Part shown: positions 59,782 to 64,000 of the stretch, one piece after another
Position numbering within the stretch: the stretch's first letter is position 1
Layout: each line of letters starts with the position of its first letter
Origin: Mactra quadrangularis
Lineage: Eukaryota; Mollusca; Bivalvia; Venerida; Mactridae
Length of the DNA: 64,000 bases
Assembly (NCBI GenBank): GCA_025267735.1
Contig: CM046307.1
Coordinates: forward strand, 55,857,395-55,921,394
Direction: 5' to 3'
Position numbers and translations under genes: made by a program
The notes under the pieces: model-generated
What the model was told of the DNA's origin: nothing
Seen by the model: the letters and a program-made list of their open reading frames with translations, nothing else
Databases searched by the model: none

Positions 59782-60071
59782 CATATGCGGATCTAGCGGG
59801 GGATCCCCACCATGAAGTTACCAAAATGTACCCGTCCTTGATTGTATTTTTTAACTGTAAGCCATTTTTAAGTAGCATGAAGCCATTTTTTTCGGGCTCG
59901 CTTTGCTCATTTTTGTGCTTAACATAGATCAAAAGGTTATATAGTTTTTATTTTGAATATGTTACGTTATTCTGCAAACAGTGTATAATGTGGTTGTGGT
60001 TAGAAAGTTTGGACCCCCCCTTGAAAAAGTTTGAACCCAGCCCCTAGAAAAAAATCCTGGATCCGCCCCTG
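59782..60071. mobile_element. hAT-like short element (CGGATCCAGG family), copy 2, inverted
   Basis: The right end AATCCTGGATCCGCCCCTG is the complement of the left end of the copy at 28475, and AAGTAGCATGAAGC is the complement of its core. The left end is diverged (GCGGATCTAGCGGGGG). Confidence 0.6.
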
Positions 60072-60206
60072 CAGGTGGTTGTAATTAAATATGCTTTTTG
60101 ATGCCATTCAACAATTAGACAGGAAGGAATAGAAATCGACAAATTCCAATATTTGTTTAAAACTTTATTTGTTGTTATAGATTATGTGATTATAGGCTCT
60201 GAACAA

Positions 60207-60375
60207 GCCACCCGGATAACTCACGCAATTCTACTGATCAAGGGGTCGTGGGTTCGATTCCCAGGCGGTGCATGTGTTGTGAGTGCACTTGATATTGGTA
60301 TTTGCATTGCTACAGGGTGTGTAGTGGGTGAATCCGTGAGGATATGGACGTGGAGTGTGATCATAAGTAGATAGC
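60207..60375 (+). mobile_element. tRNA-derived SINE fragment
   Basis: GCCACCCGGATAACTCACGC followed by GATCAAGGGGTCGTGGGTTC and GATTCCCAGGCGG is a tRNA-like head with a good box B, related to the heads at 29237 and 50355. The body differs and no shared 3' domain follows. Confidence 0.55.
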
Positions 60376-60868
60376 GCGTTTCATAACATTGTAGTGTTCA
60401 TTGCCAATGCACAGATACATTGTGAGCAGGCTGTGGAATAGTCCGTCATTTATTCACTTATAAAACTGGCCCTCAAAATTACTACCAAAAGTCATTTAAA
60501 CACGATATCAGACTCTCACATGCATTATAATGTTAATGTTGACAACTCGTAAGTGTTGAAAGCGAGCAACCGGCAGACAGCATTTACACAGTCCGACGTC
60601 ATTATCTGGGTCACTCGCACTACAATGTAAACAAACGACGCAAGCCACTTCTAAAACTTCCTCGACTTGAAATAACCATACTATGTATTCAATGCATCCA
60701 AAACCACGACTCCAGAATAATTAAACTGTTATAATTATCACCTATTTATAGCAAACAAGATAGTTTTAAACTCGAACTGAAAGAGAAACGTCATTTTATA
60801 AACAAAAAAACACCGATTCCAACAAAACATTCCCCATTACCACAGTGTTCTGCCTAGGATTAAAAAAG

Positions 60869-60888
60869 AGGGGATCCAGATCCCCTCA
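60869..60888. repeat. Short palindrome
   Basis: GAGGGGATCCAGATCCCCTC is a 9-bp stem with a two-base centre, in an otherwise AT-rich area. Confidence 0.7.
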
Positions 60889-61333
60889 CCCCTGAAAATG
60901 AGGGAAGATTTTCAAAAGTTTGTATGATGTTCAATAAGACAAAATTAAACCACACCGGGAAACCCGCTAAATCGGGCGCACTAGGCTAATTCGGGCGATA
61001 TCTAATAAATAAATAAATAGACGTCATTAGACGATCGAACAACACTTATTGTTATAGGTAAGTCTGTTGTACTCTTCAGAGTATTTACGTTTTTAGAATT
61101 TACAACCAGTATGACGTCATGACACACATTTTAGACCGATTCGTCTTGAACCCAGCTTTGTTATTTTCTGGTTTTACTTGGAAAAATCATCAATTTTTCG
61201 ATAAATTTTACCTAACAAAATTCACGGCGACTTAGTATATTATAATAATAATAACAATTTACAGGTCATGAAGTTGAAACCATTTCGAAATATGTATACG
61301 TTTTTCATACAATACCCTGGCCAGATAAACATT

Positions 61334-61583
61334 AATACTGTAGACTGTTCAGTTACCCTAAACGTTCCAAAACGTTCCGTAACGATACATTTGGAACTCT
61401 AGTAATTATAATCTAATCTAGTAAATAAATACACGATCGTTAAGGCAATGAGTGATGTTTCAAAATTTATGGACTAAAAACGAAACATCACTAGTTGCCT
61501 AAACGATCGTATACATTGTATTTATTTACTTCAACACCGGAACGTTTTGGAACGTTTAGGGTAATTGAACAGTCTACTGTTAA
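61334..61583. repeat. Inverted-repeat element
   Basis: The outer arms carry TAGACTGTTCAGTTACCCTA and CGTTCCAAAACGTTCCG on the left with complements on the right. The inner arms carry ACGATCGTTAAGGCAATGAG and GATGTTTC with complements around 61480-61510. One arm recurs at 36434-36520. Likely a foldback or MITE-type element; target duplication not resolved. Confidence 0.7.
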
Positions 61584-61947
61584 CGACTTTCTACCAATTT
61601 CGCCATAAAATGAAAAAAAAATCGCGAACACTATATACAAATTTAGCATTTTGCGTTGTGCCGTTTTCCAACACATGTTTATAATTTTGCTGGTCCTTTT
61701 GCATCTGCGTCTACTTGTTACTCTAAACAACTAAGTTATAGTAACATGTTTATATCAAACTGAAAAATGCTTTACAACTAATTTAAACACATACATGGTA
61801 CAAGTTTATGAATAAGAAAATCTACTTTCATACTGAACATCGAATGTAGCCATTTTATCATTCCAAAAAAAGATTAATTTGATATTCACCGTTTTATATC
61901 CTCGGAAACAATGATGGGTTATTATTCTATCAAACCATCCTAAATTC

Positions 61948-62183
61948 TCAATATACTGGAATTTCACAAATAATCTGAAGTTTTTTCCCGCAATATTCGT
62001 CGTTCCATCTATAGGGAAAACTATCATAACGAACAACCAAAATCTCAACACATTGTTCTTCTAAAGTATCTGGTTGATTATAGAACCAGTAAGTGAATGT
62101 CATCGATGTTCCATCGGACCATACATAAACTTCATTATTTTCCAGAGAGTTGCCTCCAGTCCATGTGTCCAGCTTATAATTGC
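61948..62183 (-). CDS. C-type lectin domain gene, last exon
   Basis: Read on the minus strand, AAATTTAG|GC opens the exon, completing a glycine codon from the previous exon, and TGA (61948-61950) closes it after 77 residues. The segment holds the C-terminal half of a C-type lectin domain: VYVWSDGT, then NQPD, CVEI, WNDEYC and IICE. QPD with WND is the combination that in known lectins co-ordinates calcium and favours galactose-type sugars; EPN would favour mannose. Three cysteines fit the usual disulphides. Sugar binding itself is inferred. Confidence 0.9.
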
Positions 62184-62656
62184 CTAAATTTTAAATAATA
62201 TTTCATGATGCTGATGATAATAAACAGAAATATCTTTAAAAAGATATTCGGCGCTATGCAGGGTTAATTTGGTTTAAGGTATAAGTCAACTTCGCTGTCC
62301 AGTAATAGCACCAAGAGCGTACCGCGGTGAATGTATAAACTAATTAGCATAATAAGTCACACATAATACAAATAGTAAACAGTCAGCAACTACTGTCCAT
62401 GCTCAAACCTGTTTATCACGAAAAACCAATGGCACCATAACTTGTATCCATTTCTCTATACCGAAAGAGAATTTCATTCGACAAACAGTAATGGTAGAGC
62501 AAATTGTATTCGTTAAACATATACATGTAGGTCAAAAGTTGGCTATGACAGCTGCGTTGAAAAAGGTTGAAATTCCACACCCCAGGTTTAGGTATAAATT
62601 CTCTGAAAATGTAACAAGTGATATATAGAGAATCTAAAAATTATAAAATTACTTAC

Positions 62657-62738
62657 CTTTAAGGAGCGTAGCGATAAACTGTTGTTCATCTTCCGTTTCT
62701 ATGTCAACTAAATGTCCAAACATACTCTGACAGTAAAT
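62657..62738 (-). CDS. C-type lectin domain gene, internal exon
   Basis: Minus-strand exon between TATAAATAG|ATTTAC and CTTAAAG|GTAAGT. It encodes YCQSMFGHLVDIETEDEQQ and following residues, a textbook match to the first helix/strand region of C-type lectin domains (C--x-GGHLV-IE---E). I chose the TAG acceptor rather than a nearer CAG because it retains the conserved cysteine. It ends in phase 1, matching the last exon. Confidence 0.88.
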
Positions 62739-62938
62739 CTATTTATATAAAATATGAAGTTCAATTTTTTAATGAGAAAAATAGTGATTGTAACTGGTTG
62801 TATCAAGTATACAGGGTCTATAGTCAGTTGATTTACATCAGTAACTTATAAGGAAAACAAGCACACGTTTTTTTCGCTGATTTCTTTTTCTGTACAAATA
62901 ATTGAATATCATCATGAAGGGAATAAAATAACCTTTAC

Positions 62939-63011
62939 CTCTCTTTCCCTGAAGATTTCCCACATATCCAGTAAGTATTGATCATCGGCTTCAAATCCTC
63001 CACACCAAAAA
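62939..63011 (-). CDS. C-type lectin domain gene, candidate upstream exon
   Basis: Minus-strand segment between CCAATTAAAG and GAGAG|GTAAAG. It encodes FWCGGFEADDQYLLDMWEIF and a few more residues; the tryptophan and spacing to the following YCQS fit the W--A---C start of the domain. It joins the internal exon in phase 0. The rest of the 5' end, including any signal peptide, was not found before the window ends. Confidence 0.6.
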
Positions 63012-64000
63012 CTTTAATTGGAAGGTAAACTAGGTAGTTTGCAAAAATAATTTTGCAGAGGATTCAGAATAAACGATTACAATTCACAAGCTCACATGGA
63101 CATTTTCGGACACAGAAATGCAATGGTTAATATATAAATATATGCACTATTTCAATATTTTCTGTTCAAGAATTTGATAAAAAACAGGATTTTTTATTCT
63201 GAATACCACGTGACTACATATGCTTGTATATGACTTTACCACAGGGATTTGTCAAGTTACCTCCCTTTGATTTTTCAAACATACCTCTAATATACTTATA
63301 TACAAGGGGTACAACTGCATTTACTTGACCACTTCATCTAGATTGATTATTTTGTGACTCACAGAAAGTATTGATACCCTGGCGGCATTTTAACCACACG
63401 ATTTAATCGATTATACATAACTCTTCGAGCTATGAATATTAAATGTTTCATTGCGCCGACCATTAATACGATTAAATAATCAAAAACACAAAAAACAACA
63501 CAAAAATCTCAACTCGGACAAGTTAGTGCACAGATGAAATCGACAAATCTCGAGGAAAATCGCTTCATTTTCATATTTCAAAATAACTTATTTACGCCAA
63601 TCAAAGAAAATATTTTAGAAAAACAATATTGTTGAATAAAAATGTTATAAATATAACTCTCCACCTTGACAGAAACACTTGCGAGCCATAAAAAGCGAAG
63701 TTAACTAACTCTATTCGATAATCAATGTTGTAGCCGGTATCCTTAATTTATTCAAGAAACTTGTAAGAAACTTTTTGATTGGTTAATTTTGCAAAGGAAA
63801 ATCGCCAAGACTTTCGACTAATTCACTGTATTAAATTTTGAAGATTTCGTCTTTTTCGCAGTATTTTGGTTGTCTCGTTTGCATGTAGGAAAACCCCATA
63901 CGGTTCGTCGAATCAGAAATTGTTTAACTAATTAGATTATTAAGTTTGTGACGTATAGGTGAAAATGGTTGTGAGAATATTTTTTTAAGATTAAATCAGA
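63012..64000. other. Region upstream of the lectin exons, no exon recognised
   Basis: The first lectin exon must be here or beyond the window. I could not identify a start codon with a signal-peptide-like sequence and a donor. GTTACCTCCC near 63257 resembles a word common in interspersed repeats. Confidence 0.35.

Overview
The window is AT-rich, intron-rich animal DNA. Everything in it (tRNA-headed SINEs sharing a 3' domain, many small hAT, Tc1/mariner and foldback elements, a Helitron, a CR1/L2-like LINE, a QPD-type C-type lectin) is compatible with a bivalve mollusc or a related marine invertebrate. That assignment is inference, not a database result. No bacterial, organellar or viral gene block is visible.

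Layout. 1-8.2 kb: mostly featureless AT-rich DNA with a pair of diverged direct repeats, a TATA box and one weak exon candidate. 8.2-10.96 kb: a TA-flanked, pogo-like inverted-repeat element with a hAT-like element nested inside it and a cluster of hairpins. 12.0-47.1 kb: one plus-strand gene for a lipid phosphate phosphatase (PLPP/PAP2 family). It has three alternative first coding exons (12017, 15749, 22464), each 85 nt and in the same splice phase, then five shared exons (40145, 41956, 43028, 44862, 46628). Every junction I could read keeps frame, and the three catalytic motifs lie in exons 3, 4 and 5. The introns are packed with transposable elements, pentamer repeats and a 59-bp minisatellite. 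47-57.6 kb: no convincing gene; one cysteine-rich open frame, SINE and MITE copies.

57.6-60.1 kb: a roughly 179-bp unit is tandemly duplicated. The left copy carries a Helitron-like insertion and a 5'-truncated LINE; the right copy is the matching empty site. 61.9-63.0 kb: the 3' part of a minus-strand C-type lectin domain gene (three exons read, 5' end not found).

The two recognised genes are unrelated. The PLPP product should be a six-pass membrane ectophosphatase for phosphatidate, lysophosphatidate and sphingosine-1-phosphate type lipids; the alternative exons change only its cytosolic N-terminus and promoter. The lectin domain carries a QPD and a WND motif, usual for calcium-dependent galactose-type binding. 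The most notable observations are the tandemly duplicated PLPP first exons, the empty-site paralogue that exposes two mobile insertions, and a family of three short hAT-type MITEs with readable 8-bp target duplications.
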